Assembly (NCBI GenBank): GCA_016508695.1
Contig: VNKQ01000004.1
Span: 2,480,001-2,544,000, forward strand
Length of the DNA stretch: 64,000 nt
DNA from: Hyphodiscus hymeniophilus
Taxonomy: Eukaryota > Ascomycota > Leotiomycetes > Helotiales > Hyphodiscaceae
Reading direction: 5' to 3'
The notes under the pieces are model-generated. The model ran no database searches and had not been told where the DNA came from. It was given only the letters and a program-made list of their open reading frames with translations. This document shows, in pieces, positions 11,275-23,600 of the stretch. The position numbers were made by a program, and so were the translations under genes. Each line of letters starts with the position of its first letter. Position 1 is the first letter of the stretch.

Positions 11275-12684
11275 TCAATCGTCATCTTCTAGCTCGCCGA
11301 TGTCACCCTCCTCTTCATCATAAACTTCGGACTCTCCCATCTGCGACGCACTAGATGATGATTCGTTGTCATAAGATTGCGGATCCTCATCCTCAGGAAT
11401 AGGTTCAATCTCAGGCAGATCGCTAGGAGCATCCGAGAAACCTACTGTCTTCGAAAACGAGGTTGTGGGCTTGACAACGTCTTCAATGACATCCCCGCTC
11501 CATGGTTTACATTCCTTCACTTCTTCCCCGCATCTCAAGCAAGTCCATCCTTCACCATCTTCCGCTTCTAGTCTCCCGGCCAAACATACAAAGCAGTATA
11601 TGCATCGACACGGTATTGTCTCATATGGATTCGTGATATCTGTTTGAGCAGAGCCCACAACTCCAGAAGCTCCCGAGGCTGCGATGACTTCTGCTTCGGA
11701 CAAAGACGTCGGGTTTTGGTCCTGGTAGCAAATAGCACAGGTCCGCTCCGGCAAGAACGAGAATTCTCCATCCTTCACACTCTCCTCCTCATCACCGCCA
11801 CTGCGCAACACTGACTTTGTCTTCTTCCACACTCGAGCCACCCACCTCCGCCATCGACTTATTCCGACAAGTGGCAGGACAAAGAGGAGGAACTCCGTAA
11901 AGGCATGCCAGACTAATTGCCGGTTGAGGTATTCGAATGACACTTGTCGGCTGACTTGACTAGTAGGTGGAGCTAGTCGCAGCCTGAGTATTCTGTCGAG
12001 TAGAGTTCGATATCGTCCGTTAACAAGGAAGACCAGGAAGGAAGCGAAGGCTGCGGTCGAGTGAACAGTTGTGACTGTATCTGTTAATCGAGATAATCTT
12101 CGCAAAGTAGGATTTGGCTCGTCGTAGCCATTGTCATTATCCACCAGCCAGTTCTCCCATCTAGTCCAGGCATATCTTCCTCCGACTGTCAACAGACCGT
12201 AGAGGGTTTTTTGCCATCTCGAGGGTGATACCAAATCCGGCCCTCTCCGCCTGGCATCCGTAAACTTCAGATTCTGCAAAGCCGCCCCATAAGTCGCATC
12301 GTGGTCCCATATCGTGAGCTTGAAGAGTACGGCTCTCAGGGCAAGCATGATCTCCGCTGACCATTCATCTTGCAGATGTGTTCCGAAGTACTTTAGAGCC
12401 TCGGAAACCTGCCCTTTCAGCAATTCTAGCAGCTCTTCATCCAGAAGTTCTGCGTCAACCTGCCCAACCCTAAACGCCGGCCGAGTGCCTTCTCGTCCCT
12501 TTATATTATCCCATGTTGTGACCCCAGCGCGGCCAAGTCGTCCGAGAGGAAAGGGTAGTCGGGTGAGCTGATCCGTGGCTCGTGAAGCTTCTTGTTGAGC
12601 GATAATTCGGTTTTGTGCATCTACTTCTCGTGCTTCTCGTCGTGCGGCAAGTCGCTGCTGTGCGAGAGCAAAATCGTTGGCCAT
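11275..12684 (-). CDS. PEX2: Peroxisomal biogenesis factor 2 (RING E3 of the export complex)
   Basis: Single-exon gene, 469 residues, starting at ATG 12684 (MANDFALAQQRL). PEX2, PEX10 and PEX12 form the membrane ubiquitin ligase that recycles the PTS1 receptor PEX5; this is family knowledge. The N-terminal half shows the Pex2/Pex12 membrane domain, with ELLELLKGQVSEALKYF, HLQDEWSAEIMLALRA, LTVGGRYAWTRWENW and SFEYLNRQLVWHAFTEFLLF. A C-terminal RING spans about residues 316-385: CAIC, CRCIYC, CFVC-type pairs and a final CLRC. An unusual insert rich in Ser, Ala and Gly separates the first and second zinc-binding halves. The last 60 residues are acidic and probably disordered. Lack of introns is notable beside intron-rich neighbours. 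Confidence 0.93.
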   Translation of the reverse strand: MANDFALAQQRLAARREAREVDAQNRIIAQQEASRATDQLTRLPFPLGRLGRAGVTTWDNIKGREGTRPAFRVGQVDAELLDEELLELLKGQVSEALKYFGTHLQDEWSAEIMLALRAVLFKLTIWDHDATYGAALQNLKFTDARRRGPDLVSPSRWQKTLYGLLTVGGRYAWTRWENWLVDNDNGYDEPNPTLRRLSRLTDTVTTVHSTAAFASFLVFLVNGRYRTLLDRILRLRLAPPTSQVSRQVSFEYLNRQLVWHAFTEFLLFVLPLVGISRWRRWVARVWKKTKSVLRSGGDEEESVKDGEFSFLPERTCAICYQDQNPTSLSEAEVIAASGASGVVGSAQTDITNPYETIPCRCIYCFVCLAGRLEAEDGEGWTCLRCGEEVKECKPWSGDVIEDVVKPTTSFSKTVGFSDAPSDLPEIEPIPEDEDPQSYDNESSSSASQMGESEVYDEEEGDIGELEDDD

Positions 12685-15600
12685 GTCATCGAGATTGCTT
12701 CGATTGACTGTTTATCGAAGATACTAACTCACGCGTTTGCGCTGCGTCTGCGGCTGCGGCTGCATTCCTGTCAAGGCTTTGAACTTGAATGCCGAGGCAA
12801 AGGCTAAGCGAGAGTCTACAACCTGAAGCACCCGTTCCAAAGAAACCCTTCCAGAATGCGCTTTGGAACCAATAAGGCAAAGCCTATTCTCATCACGTCG
12901 GTATCTTCGCTCGAATTCGCTCGAACATGAATATTTCCTCCAGCCTTACGAACATGTAGCCGACTACACATCTTCAGCCTCACCTCGTAGCGTCGTGAGC
13001 GCCAAGTTCGTCCGACTCCGTTTCACATGACGTTGCTGACTCAGCACTCAGCGCTCAGCACTTTAACACCGGCCTAACCGTCTACCCGAGTACCGCTACC
13101 GTCACGGCGATAGAGCGTCTTGCGTGCATCTTGCATTAGCGACGGTTACTTTAACCACGTCTGGGCAGTCAAGGCTCGAAGAGGGCAAAGGGCAAAGGAG
13201 ATTGGATCCCGCCTTCCAACGGCCGTGACCACTCAGCCTTCGATACTCTTCAGAGTTCAGACTTAATCAAGTTTCACTTGGTTGAAGAAGGGAACCTCTG
13301 CGGAAGATCCGAAGAGTCAAAAGGTAATGAGCATAGGCCAGGGTCTCCCGTCCTTCTTCTTCTGTCTATGGTGTGGGTTATTGATTTATCTATCTCTTCC
13401 TGCGTATCAAGTGTTCCAATTTCATTCTCTCCAGCCCATTGAGAGTGTTTATCCTCAGCCATCCTCTCTGCTGACAGTATTTCTTACCACCTCTCCTTTC
13501 TGTTGCTGCCTGGATTTGCCTGTCATCAAAGCTGTGTCCCAAGATTCATGTTACTGATCAATCAAATGGAATCCTTAGTTACCGCGGCAATTATATGCAC
13601 AGAAACTAGTTTGCCGACCTCAGCTGAGAGCACGGAGCGCCCATCCGACACGGCTCAGTTATAGTTTATAGTTACATTGTCCTGTCTTTCGGCTTTGCCG
13701 CGTTGGCCTTCCGATGAGGAGGGGCTCTAGAGCAAACCCCACCCAAATATACCTCACGACCCTGTCCCGCTAAGCGGCGGCTATGAAGTCTTCACATCCA
13801 ATACTTCGTGCGTAAGTTCACCAGTAACGGCGTCCGTCGGTCCTTCGCCGGAGGAATTGAGGATCTTCCAGAGTCTAGCATTACTGGTGCAGTGCTGAGA
13901 GGCTGTCCACCACACAAGCACAAGCACAAGCACAAGCACAAGCACAAGCACAAGCACAAGCACAGGGCACACATGCTGTATGAATATAACATTCTATATA
14001 ACACTCTAGGTGTACCGTGTGCGGCAAAGTGCCGAGGTAGTTCTGGGATGATGGACAGCCACTGGTATCAGCATCATCGAGATACTTACCCATTCAAGAG
14101 GACTTGAAGTTGTCGCTTCTGATCAGTATTCCAAAACTCTAATCATACGCTGAGCGATATATCACGATCACACGTGATGGCAAGGTTGTTTTACGGCTGC
14201 AAGATTACTAACCAAAATAGTGCATTGCACTGCTTGGTAGCAGCAAACAAGCTTGGAGGAGCTATGCACCCGTGGGACAGCGCACTTCGGCACAGGTCAT
14301 GGCGAGGTCCGAGGAAGCTCAAAGGAGTCAATCGCTTCGATACTTCGTAGGGTAGGGTCTCAAGTGCGCACGAACATCCCGCAACTCCCCGCAACATGAC
14401 ATGGTCCGAAAAGACGGGTTAACGCCGATCAAGTGTATTAGTAGAGTATTAGTATATGCTATGTTGCACTCGACTATTATGCATGGCCGTGGCAGACAAC
14501 GGCTGGCTGCTTGCGGATCTCTCGATATGCAACCTCGAAAAGCGGCTGAAGCATAAATGCCGCGGAGAGATTAGTATGAAGTGTGACTCTGTGACCTACA
14601 TTATACATACCTTAGTACTGTACAGTAAAAGGCTGAAGGCTGCAAGCAGCAGCGGCTGACATGCAGGGCCAGGGAGCCATCGTCTCCCTAGGACTGGAAC
14701 GCAGCTTCCAGAACGAATGCCGTCGTCGCCCTCGTATTTCCGGCTCTCCATTTCCGCTTGGCCCATGCCTGGCCCCCATGCCAAATTCATCCCTGGGTCA
14801 AAGACCTTGTCAGGTTGTGAACGCCTGCCCTGTCGACTTGGGCCGCCAGGGCCGTTGAAGCCAACGTGGGTATCCCCATTCCTGGTCCCCATTCCTGGGA
14901 GATGGCCATGTTCCCCCACATCCGAAAATGCAGTGAGCTCCTTTTCAATTCTCTACGTATCCTAGAATAACCACAATGAGTGATTAATTTATAAACGCTT
15001 ATAAGCTTGTGGTCTAAGGTTTGTAGTCTCGCATGATCTATATCGAAACTCAACATATCCTAGCATGTCATGGTGCTTTGAGTTGTGCTGATACTCGGCG
15101 GTGGCCGTTATCAGATCTCCACAAAGGGCTGGACTGTTCAGCCTTGGGATTGAGCGGTGATAAGTATTCCAATCAGACGGCTCTGCAAGGCTGAAAAGAA
15201 GTGGATCTGGGACTTGGCTCTTCACATACCAAGCAGCCCTAAACAACTCTATTTCGGGTAATAGGGTCTTGTCCACTTGTGTGGTGGACTACTGGTGATC
15301 GTGTGTATGTCCGTTTAAAATAAGAACCCCGTTTACTCAGAATATCCTAGTTGCTGACGAACTGGAGCTACTCTGTGCACCAGTGTGTTGCTGACGGTCC
15401 CTGGCCGAATTCGATGGATCGAGTGACCAGAAAGAGCCTGGCGTCGACCACCCTTGCCAATTCAGCAGAAGGGCGAAAAGGCGGGTCAAGTCCAATATCA
15501 ATTACTTAGGGGGCTCAGCTCTATTAACTTAGTTTCAGATAACTCAAATCACCTCCTACTTCCCACTTCTGCTTTTCATTATCAATAGACAAGAGGTTGC

Positions 15601-15741
15601 AGCAGGCGCCGCTGCTTCTTTCTCCTGACGACGACCCTCCAAAGTTCGCAAACTACTTCCCATCGTCGAGTTGCCTGTATCACCAAACTCGGTGCTTCGG
15701 TAATCACATTCAAGACGCCCCCCTCGACTGACGTCTTTATA
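12685..15741. other. Gene-poor 3-kb interval
   Basis: Long gap between the divergent PEX2 and the second Zn2Cys6 gene. It holds one hexanucleotide array (13913-13964) and otherwise only scattered short frames. A minus-strand frame at 14989-15273 reads smoothly (PSDWNTYHRSIPRLNSPALC) but lacks an ATG before its last third and any splice partner. Purine/pyrimidine-biased stretches near 12740-12770 (CTGCGGCTGCGG) lie just upstream of PEX2. Confidence 0.45.
13913..13964. repeat. (CACAAG)8 microsatellite
   Basis: Eight perfect CACAAG units from 13913 to 13960 plus a partial ninth. All six frames across it are open, which explains several spurious Lys-His or Cys-Ala runs. No gene is associated. 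Confidence 0.95.
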
Positions 15742-18102
15742 ATGGACAGCCTTTCAGAAGGCTCCACCTCCTCACGACCCTCGCCACACCATCAAGGCGA
15801 AGAGAGTATATCTATGTTTGTCGATTTCTCTTCTACAAGACAAGAACCGCATCAAACAACATTTCAGTCAGCCGCAATGTCTCAAGAAACCAGTGACTCG
15901 AACCCAAGAGTTGGCGGGATCAGAGTATCGTTAGCTTGCGTTCCTGTAAGTCTACCCTAAAGCATAGAGTGGGATATACTAACAATCCTCTAGTGTCGAA
16001 GTCGCCATGTCAAATGTGGTGCCGAAATGCCAAGTTGCAGTCGATGTCAGCAGGATGAGAAGCCTTGCTTCTATGCAAAGTCGCGAAGAGGAATGAGAGA
16101 CAGGAGTTCCCAACGCAACAGAGTATCGATGAGAGAAAAGGCCCGGCCTAGCCCGGTCTCTGGAGGTCATTACGGTCTTGCACAAAACCCGATGACCTAC
16201 CCCGTGGGAGCTTTCTCCGCAGATTCCTCCACCAGACCTTCATCCGACGTTTCCGCTAGCCCTGCAAGCACCTCGTCAATGCTGAGTGTGAAGTCCCCAA
16301 GTCCCACCAGATTATTGGATCTTTACTATAGGTACGACCCCAAAATACTGCTCTTACCGTGCTGCGTGTCTTGGACGCCCAGACCTAGTCATTGCCTTGC
16401 TCAATGTTACCGGAGAGTTTCGGGGTAATGTTGAATACCGAGCTCTACAAATCAGGGTTCAACCACCTATTCTCTGGAGAGTCCAAATCTGAATTGTAGA
16501 CTCGAGCTCGGCCGAGCGACAGAGTCCTTGGTGTCGACCTAAGAACGTAGCCTGGAACCTGATATTCATCACCAATTCGTAATGACCAATGCTAACATAC
16601 CTCCAGTTTCTTCCACAAAGCTCACCCATTTGTCGTGCCACGATATTGCCTCCTGGCACGACTGGATTCCGATCCTGGATCCCTGAAATACCTCCTCCCC
16701 GTGATGAACTACATCGGCTCACTCTACGCACAAGACTTCTCAACCTCAAAGTTCAGAGATATCGCCTACAACCAACTGGAAGTACCAGGAATGCCACCAA
16801 ACGGCTTCACCGTACAAGCACTTCTCCTAGCAGCTATCGTTATGCAGGCGGAGGACGAAATAGAACGTGCTCGGATGGTCCTAGATAGGGCAATTTACAT
16901 GGCGTTAGAGATTCGCATGAACTCGCGCACTTTCGCGAATATGGAGCGAGACCCTGTGCTTGCTGAAAGCTGGAGGAGAACGTATTGGGGTCTGTACGCG
17001 ATAGATGCAATGTTCGCTGGAAGCCGACGAGCTCCTAGTTTCATGTCAGTCTTCCTTCTCCATCACAATCCCTTAATCATTAACATCACATAGATTATAC
17101 ACCATAGAAGCAAACGTCGAACTTCCCTGTGAAGAAGCAGATTACGATGGGGTCGGTTGCACCTACCTCAACTTCTTCAACGTGCTAGATACTGACTGTC
17201 TCCAGATCATTCCCCGTCCCCGCACATTATCCGACTACGAAGCGCGAGATTTTGAGGACGAGGAACCGGTCTTTTCTTCTTTTGCCTACCTAATTGATCT
17301 GATCCGCATCTCGGGTACCATCCTCGGAATCGAGCGTCTTGATGGTGAAGATCTCGAGGCCGCAGCCGCGAACGCAGATGCCAGGCTGGTGAACTGGAAA
17401 CTGCATTTGCCGAGGGAGAAACAGGGGGTCATTGATCGCAATGAAGAAGCGGACGAGATTCTCTTCCAGGCACATAATTTGCTGCAGATGTAAGTCTCGA
17501 AACTCTCCCCGTTTCTGACCACTGGAACGCTGATTTTTGCCAGTCTGTTCATCTTCATTCACCGGCCTCTGTCCCGCCTCTACCACTCGCCCATCGAGAA
17601 GATCTCGCGGTGCGCCCCTCCACCAATCCCACACGAGCCCACCGGCAATGAAGATAGAACGTACTGGCTCCACACCAAGAAAGCCCTCGAAGCAGCCGAG
17701 ACAGCCATCTCCCTCTACGCACTCCCGATCCCCATCCTGCAACACACGCCCATAGGGATTTGCGGAATCGCCTTGTCAGTACTGGCCAACATTTCCGCTT
17801 GCTCTTACGTCCTGAGCGGTGCTGAGTGGTACCGTACACGGGAACGCATCCGTCTGGGACTTGGCGGCCTGAAGAAGTTCGGCGAGGTGTGGGCCATTGG
17901 GCGTAGGACGGAGAGGGAGACGAAGAAGATCGCGCGCAGCGTCTTCCAACTGCCCCGGCCGGGGATGGAGATGAGCGGGTCTTTCGATTTTGAGATGCTA
18001 GGCGATGAATCCCTGACCGGTTTCGAGGACTTTAGTGGTATGGGCTATCTGAATCTCTTGGACGTCGGTCTGCAGGGCCAGACAATGAACTTGAGATTAT
18101 GA
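15742..18102 (+). CDS. Zn2Cys6 transcription factor with fungal-specific regulatory domain
   Basis: Five exons: 15742-15945, 15994-16331, 16607-17044, 17094-17489 and 17544-18102. Introns are 48, 275, 49 and 54 bp and phases agree, giving 644 residues. The zinc cluster straddles intron 1: LACVP then CRSRHVKC, SCSRC and KPC (about residues 66-86). A Ser/Pro linker follows. The middle-homology region starts at YYSFFHKAHPFVVPRYCL, created by splicing intron 2, and continues through AESWRRTYWGLYAIDAMFAG and FSSFAYLIDLIRISGTILGI. The C-terminus is acidic with FDFEMLGDESLTGFEDFSG, a possible activation segment. Targets unknown; neither neighbour is an obvious pathway partner, so it may act elsewhere. 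The ATG at 15742 gives about 65 residues before the cluster. Confidence 0.9.
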
Positions 18103-19118
18103 TTTGACGACTTTGCGGATTCTGGGATGGGGACCAAATATCATGATGGGACGATCGGGATGGGACAGGTCGTGGCGTTTGAAAAGGGTTTGCTTCTCGA
18201 CAGGCCGTCTCAACTCCCCACTGGGATGAACAGTGTACTGGGAGAAAACATGGTTTAGAATTCTAAAGATGGCTTTTGGTTAGCATATGTACGATTTGGA
18301 TAATTCAAAGACTATAAATTCATACTCAAACCTTGCTTGACAACGGTGCCGGAATTGGTCGAGTATTCCGAAACCTGCCTCCTGTTCCTCGTTGTCCTCG
18401 ATTGATGGAAGTGATGTCAGTATTTTGATGGCGGAATATCGCAGACTAGGAGTATGCTGCGCAGCGACCCAGATTGCTGAGAACACTTTCAGCGTTTGAG
18501 GTGTTGGGAGCTCGGATCAGAAATCTGATACTCGCAACCAGAAGTGTTCGATCGATTTGGGACTTTGTGAGTCAGGGTATTTAAGATAATCCTTGTGGCA
18601 CTTGACTCGAGAGCAGAGATCAGACATGATTCCTACCTACAACAGAAATCCGAAAGAGGGCATGGCAGGTTGAAGTACGATTTTACTTCGGCGGGTACTT
18701 TACCGCCGCGGACTTTACACATTTGAAGTCGCCGACTATAGCAGAAAACTCGGCACAGTTCTTTACTAACTCTCTCTCGTGCATGCCGTTCCTATAACAA
18801 ACCGACATTCGTCCGATATTCGTCGGCAGTTATGTGCCACATTGCCCTCCGTATACCCGAGTCCCGACCCAATACCCGCCGATACAAAAATGAGGTTCCA
18901 AACCAACCCACAAGTAGTGTCCACAAGCGATGAAGCATCGGTGCTATCTCCTTGAAGTAAGCTCCGGACGAGTATCCCAGGGAATCTCGGATCGTGCCGG
19001 TAGCTTTCAAAGCAAAATCCCCACGTTATGTGGAATCGGATGTGCCAAAACCCTCGGATGTGCCAAAACCCGCCGAACGTTGCATCCCGCACTTACTCCT
19101 TTGGGTAATTTTGACTAC
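18103..19118. other. Intergenic, convergent tail-to-tail gap
   Basis: Between the 3' ends of the Zn2Cys6 gene and the reductase gene. Frames present are short and unsupported. It contains a perfect 18-bp tandem duplication at 19036-19071. Confidence 0.5.
19036..19071. repeat. 18-bp perfect tandem duplication
   Basis: TCGGATGTGCCAAAACCC occurs twice head to tail without mismatch, about 50 bp past the reductase stop. Probably a replication-slippage duplication. Confidence 0.85.
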
Positions 19119-20318
19119 TCACGGAATCTCAAGGACCACTTTTCCTCGAATGCGTTTGGATTCGATGAGTTCGATGGCTTTACGCCAGCCTTGGATCTCT
19201 CCATCCATGGCGCCCTTCACCACTTCTTGGACTTCGGCGTGGATTTCGCCGCGCTCTGTTCGACCGACGATCTGCTCTAGGTAGGAGGACTTGCTCAAGA
19301 GGCCGATGCAGGCATAGCGGGGCCCCCAGATGTAACCTTTGATGTAGCGGAGGATTTGGACTGGGTTCGTCAAGTAAGTGATTGGTCCACCGAGGGATTT
19401 GACGTTCGTTTTATCACCGACTATCGTTACGTAGGCGCCTTTTGGATGGAGAATATGCTCCTGTTGTATTGTTAGGTGGATTGAGACAGAGAAAGGTTTG
19501 GAACGCACATAATGGCTTATTAGATCTTTCCCACCAACGCAGTCAACAATAAGGTCACTCTCTCCGTTCTCCGCACGTTGTGCAAGCAGAGTTTGTGTAA
19601 CATCTTTAGTGGTGTAGTCGATGACCTCGTCGGCACCCAACTTCTTGACGTATTCGGCATTCCTGGAGGAGCATACTGCTGTTACATGGCAGTCATAGGA
19701 TACTTTAGCCACTGTTGATAATTAGAAAAGACTAACTAAAGGTTGTGTTGGAGGATTGTTACACTGAACGAGCCATGAGCCTGTTCCACCTGAAGCTCCT
19801 ATAATGATGACCCGTCTCTGAGCAGTGGCTGGAGGTGGCAGCCAAGCAAGACATGCAAATGCAGTGAGAGCCACAAGAGGAATAGAGGCAGCTTGCTGGT
19901 GAGTCAAGCATCCGGGCTTTTTAGCGACAGGATCAGAAGCTGGATTGACGTTGATGTATTGACTAAAAGTTCCTTGACCGAACTTTGGATACGTGAGCGA
20001 TGGCCCTCCACTTCGTTTGAAGGACCTTACGATATGAAAAAGCAGCCCAAATATATCATCTCCCACAGCCCAGCCCTTCACAGCGCTGCCGACCGAAACA
20101 ACGGTTCCAGAGAAGTCTCGACCCATCCCTTTGTCGCCAGCCACTACAGCCACCAGACCTGCACCCCATAATTGGATGTCGACGGGATTGATAGAGGCAG
20201 CTTTGACTTTTACAAGTAGCTCATTCGCTGGAATGGGAGGTATCTCCTTTTCAACAATCTCCAGCTCGCCGCGAGGGGTCGTGAAGCGCAGGGATCTATT
20301 GATCGAGGGGTATGCCAT
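19119..20318 (-). CDS. Medium-chain dehydrogenase/reductase (zinc-independent quinone-reductase type)
   Basis: NAD(P)H-dependent oxidoreductase of the MDR superfamily, about 366 residues. Exons are 19763-20318, 19509-19711 and 19119-19460, with introns of 51 and 48 bp. The substrate-side GroES-like domain shows ELLVKVKAASINPVDIQLWG and GMGRDFSGTVVSVGSAVKGW. The Rossmann fold begins VIIIGASGGTGSWLVQLAKV, where splicing restores LVQ-LAK, then DEVIDYTTKDV, DLIVDCVGG and LHPKGAYVTIVGD. The catalytic-zinc cysteine/histidine pattern of alcohol dehydrogenases is absent, so a quinone reductase/reticulon-4-interacting-like enzyme fits better than an alcohol dehydrogenase. Substrate unknown. It is divergent from the importin gene, sharing a 329-bp promoter. 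Confidence 0.88.
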
Positions 20319-20647
20319 GTTTTGAACTGTGTAGAATATGAAACCTCCAAAACAAATCCGCTCTAACTCTTGAAGAACTATTCACTGAGTCTTGCATCCA
20401 GAAGAGCTTTCTTCCTTGAAACAAGAAAGGATCCTCGGCTTCAAGTTGGCAGAGAAGCACAGAAGTGTTCTGTTTCTCCTGACTTCCGGGTTTCGTGGAA
20501 GATCGGCAAGGTTCTGAACACAAGGCTGACCTTGCCCCGATTCGCTTGGCCGCTACCAAGTCTTTTTGCCAACCTCGTCCGCGACTTCACCGCGTCGACA
20601 AACCTTCGAAACCTACCGCACCAGCAAGCTTGATAGGCAACTTCGGA
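20319..20647. promoter_or_regulatory. Divergent promoter, reductase / KAP120
   Basis: A 329-bp gap between two start codons on opposite strands must hold both core promoters and 5' UTRs. I see no distinct operator-like motif. Confidence 0.6.
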
Positions 20648-23600
20648 ATGGCTTTCGCTGTCGAGGTACCGGGAGAGGCAAATCCTTTGACCCCGCAGCA
20701 GGTCTACCTAGCTCTTCAGTCCGCAGGTTCTTCGCAGCAACTGAGCATTCAATCTGGCACGCAGCAGTTGCAGACTTGGGAGACACAGCGGGGATACTAT
20801 ACTTTGCTACAGGCATGCGGAAGGTTCCTTTGTCAGAATTGGCACAAATTAATGTCTCGCAGGCTGTTTACCTTGACAAATCTCTTCCATCCGAAATTCG
20901 ATACTTAGCGATTATATCTCTTAAGAATGGAATCGACAAATATTGGCGGAGAACTGCACAAAACGCTCTCACCGGAGAGGAAAAGGCCGAGATACGCTCA
21001 CACTTACTCGAGGGGGAATGGGGGAGGCGGATACCCAACTGGCCTTGCAGAATGCTCTAGTCGTATCCAAAGTTGTCCGAATAGACTATCCTCTGGACTG
21101 GCCTGATGTCCTCACCAGCTTGATCAAAGCTCTGCGAACTGTGAACGAGTCAAATCAATTACATCTGCGGAGAGGCATGCTCATGCTATTACAAGTAGTG
21201 AAGGAATTGGCCACTGCCAGGCTGCGAAAGTCTCAAACAAGTCTACAATCGGTTACGCCAGAGATCGTCTTCTTATTAAGTGATATTTATACACAAAAGG
21301 TTTCGTATTGGATGGCGTTCCTTAACGGCAGTGGAGATGACGAAGGTGGAGCCATAGATGCCATGGAGAATAGCTTATTGACCATCAAGATCCTTCGAAG
21401 ACTGCTGATTGTTGGATACGAATATCCAAACCATGATACGGCTGTCCAGCAGCTGTGGGCACTCTCCCAGCAGCAATTTGGGCAGTTCCTGGGAATGATC
21501 TCCCAAGAGCCACCAGTGCTGGCATCTCCTGGAAAAGAGCTTGTTGAAAAGCATCTTGTACAATTGTCAAAGCTACATGTTCAGATGTCAACCACACATC
21601 CTGCGGCATTTGCCTTACTATCAAACTCCTTGGACTTGGTAAGAGGTTACTGGGGCTTGGTATCTAAGTTTGGCGACTCTTATGGATCAGAAAGTCAGGA
21701 CTTTAGTGCTAAAGCATTGAAGGGAGGCGATGGTTTGAAAACAGAGAGACCAGTAATGGAGAAGCTCTGCCTAAAAGGTCTCACTCTCCTAAGAGCTTGC
21801 ATGAAGATGGTTTTCAGCCCAACACAGTCTTTCAAGTATCGATCGGCAGAGGTGAAGGAGGAACAACAGCGAGGGATTAACCTGATTAAGTCCCAATTAC
21901 TTACGGACGAGCTTGTTGCTGCAATAGCCAATACAATTGTAACGAAGTTTTTCGTCTTCCGTCAGGTAGACCTTGAGGCTTGGGAAGAAGATGAAGATGA
22001 GTGGGAGGTTCGAGAGGAAGGCGGTGGCGACACGTGGGAATTTGAGGTTAGGCCATGTTCAGAGAAGCTCTTCATGGATCTTGTCCTCAACTTCAAGCAT
22101 CTACTGGTTCAGCCTCTGTTATCCTTCTTTCAGTCCGTTGCCGGCGAAAGCCAGGCCACCGTCGTCACCAAAGATGCTGTGTATACTGCAATGGGACTTT
22201 CAGCCCCTGTCGTTTATCAGAATTTCGATTTTGACACTTTCCTGACATCGACTTTGGTGACTGACATTCAACAGACAGGGCCAGGCTATAAGGTCCTTCG
22301 CCGGAGAATAGCCATACTCATTGGTCAATGGATCACAATCAAGGTCTCTGAAGCCAATAGACCTCTCGTCTTCCAAATTTTCCAGCATCTGCTGAAGAAT
22401 GAAGATCAAACCAACGATCATGTTGTTCGCGTCACGGCGGCTCGCCAATTTAAACTTGTTGTTGACGATTTCACATTTCAAGCCGAAGGCTTCCTCTCTT
22501 ACGCACCGGACTTCCTAGGTCGAATGATGGCTCTGATTCAAGAGGTCGAGAATACGGAAACGAAGATGGCCATTCTTGAGACTATTCGAGTCATTGCTGT
22601 ACGACTTGAACAACATATTGTCCCCTTTGCAGATCACATTGTCTCGATTCTCCCAGGACTTTGGGAGGCTTCTGGTGAAGAGCATCTTCTTAAACAAGCT
22701 ATCCTAACACTTTTGTCGACTTTGGTGGCGGCCATGAAGGAGCAAGCTCAACGATATCATTCGCTCATCCTCCCCTTGATTCAACGAGCTGTGGAACCGG
22801 GTTCCGAGATGCAAGTCTACTTGATGGAGGAAGCACTCGACCTCTGGTCCACTATCCTCACTCAAACCCCAGTACCTGCAACTCCCGATGTTCTCAGCCT
22901 TGCTGAGTCTGCCTTTCCACTACTTGAAATCGGGTCGGATAACCTTCGGATAGTTCTCAATATCGTCGAATCGTACATCCTCCTCGCTCCTGAAACAATG
23001 CTGGGAGACGCAGTCAGATTGCGAATCTTGTCTTACATGACTAATTTACTTGGTGTTAAGAAACGAGAGTTGGCAGGTTTGGTTACCACAATCGTTGAGA
23101 ATATGATACGCGCTGCCGAAGCCCTTGGAGGCTCCCCGGGCGTGACTCAAATCGCCAAGGATCTTTTCGAAAGTGGCTACACTGAGAAGGTCTTTGAAGG
23201 TCTCCGTGACGCATGGGAAGCACACCAAACTGTTGGTCCGGATCGCAAATACCCTAAGCTCGACGATGTTGTGGAGACCGATTACTTCACGATCCTCGCA
23301 CGCATAGCTTTAGCTGATCCCACCGTTTTTCTGAATGTACTATCCTCAGTCGGCATCGCAAATGAAGTGTGGTCTTGGCTGAGCACCGAGTGGTTCCGAC
23401 ATTTTGATAGCATGGCGAACATCGAGCGACAAAAGCTGTCCTGCCTCGCTTTGTCCCGACTCCTCGAACTACCGCCACCTGTCACACCCATCATACTCGA
23501 GAGACTCCAAGATTACTTCGCGATGTGGACAACGGTCATAACGGAGATGATTACTGGGAGAGACGATGGAGGCGATAATTTGGTGTGGGCCTCGAATGAA

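Noticed and set aside
13781..14107. Long Lys-His, Leu-Cys and Ala-Cys runs in several frames
   Set aside because: They are translations of the CACAAG microsatellite and are open in all frames by sequence alone.
14989..15276. Minus-strand 95-codon frame with protein-like sequence
   Set aside because: It begins with GTG, the only ATG is near its end, and no splice partner or known motif was found.
19119..20318. Biosynthetic cluster including reductase, Zn2Cys6 factor and oxygenase
   Set aside because: These genes are separated by housekeeping genes (KAP120 and others) and no core synthase is present.
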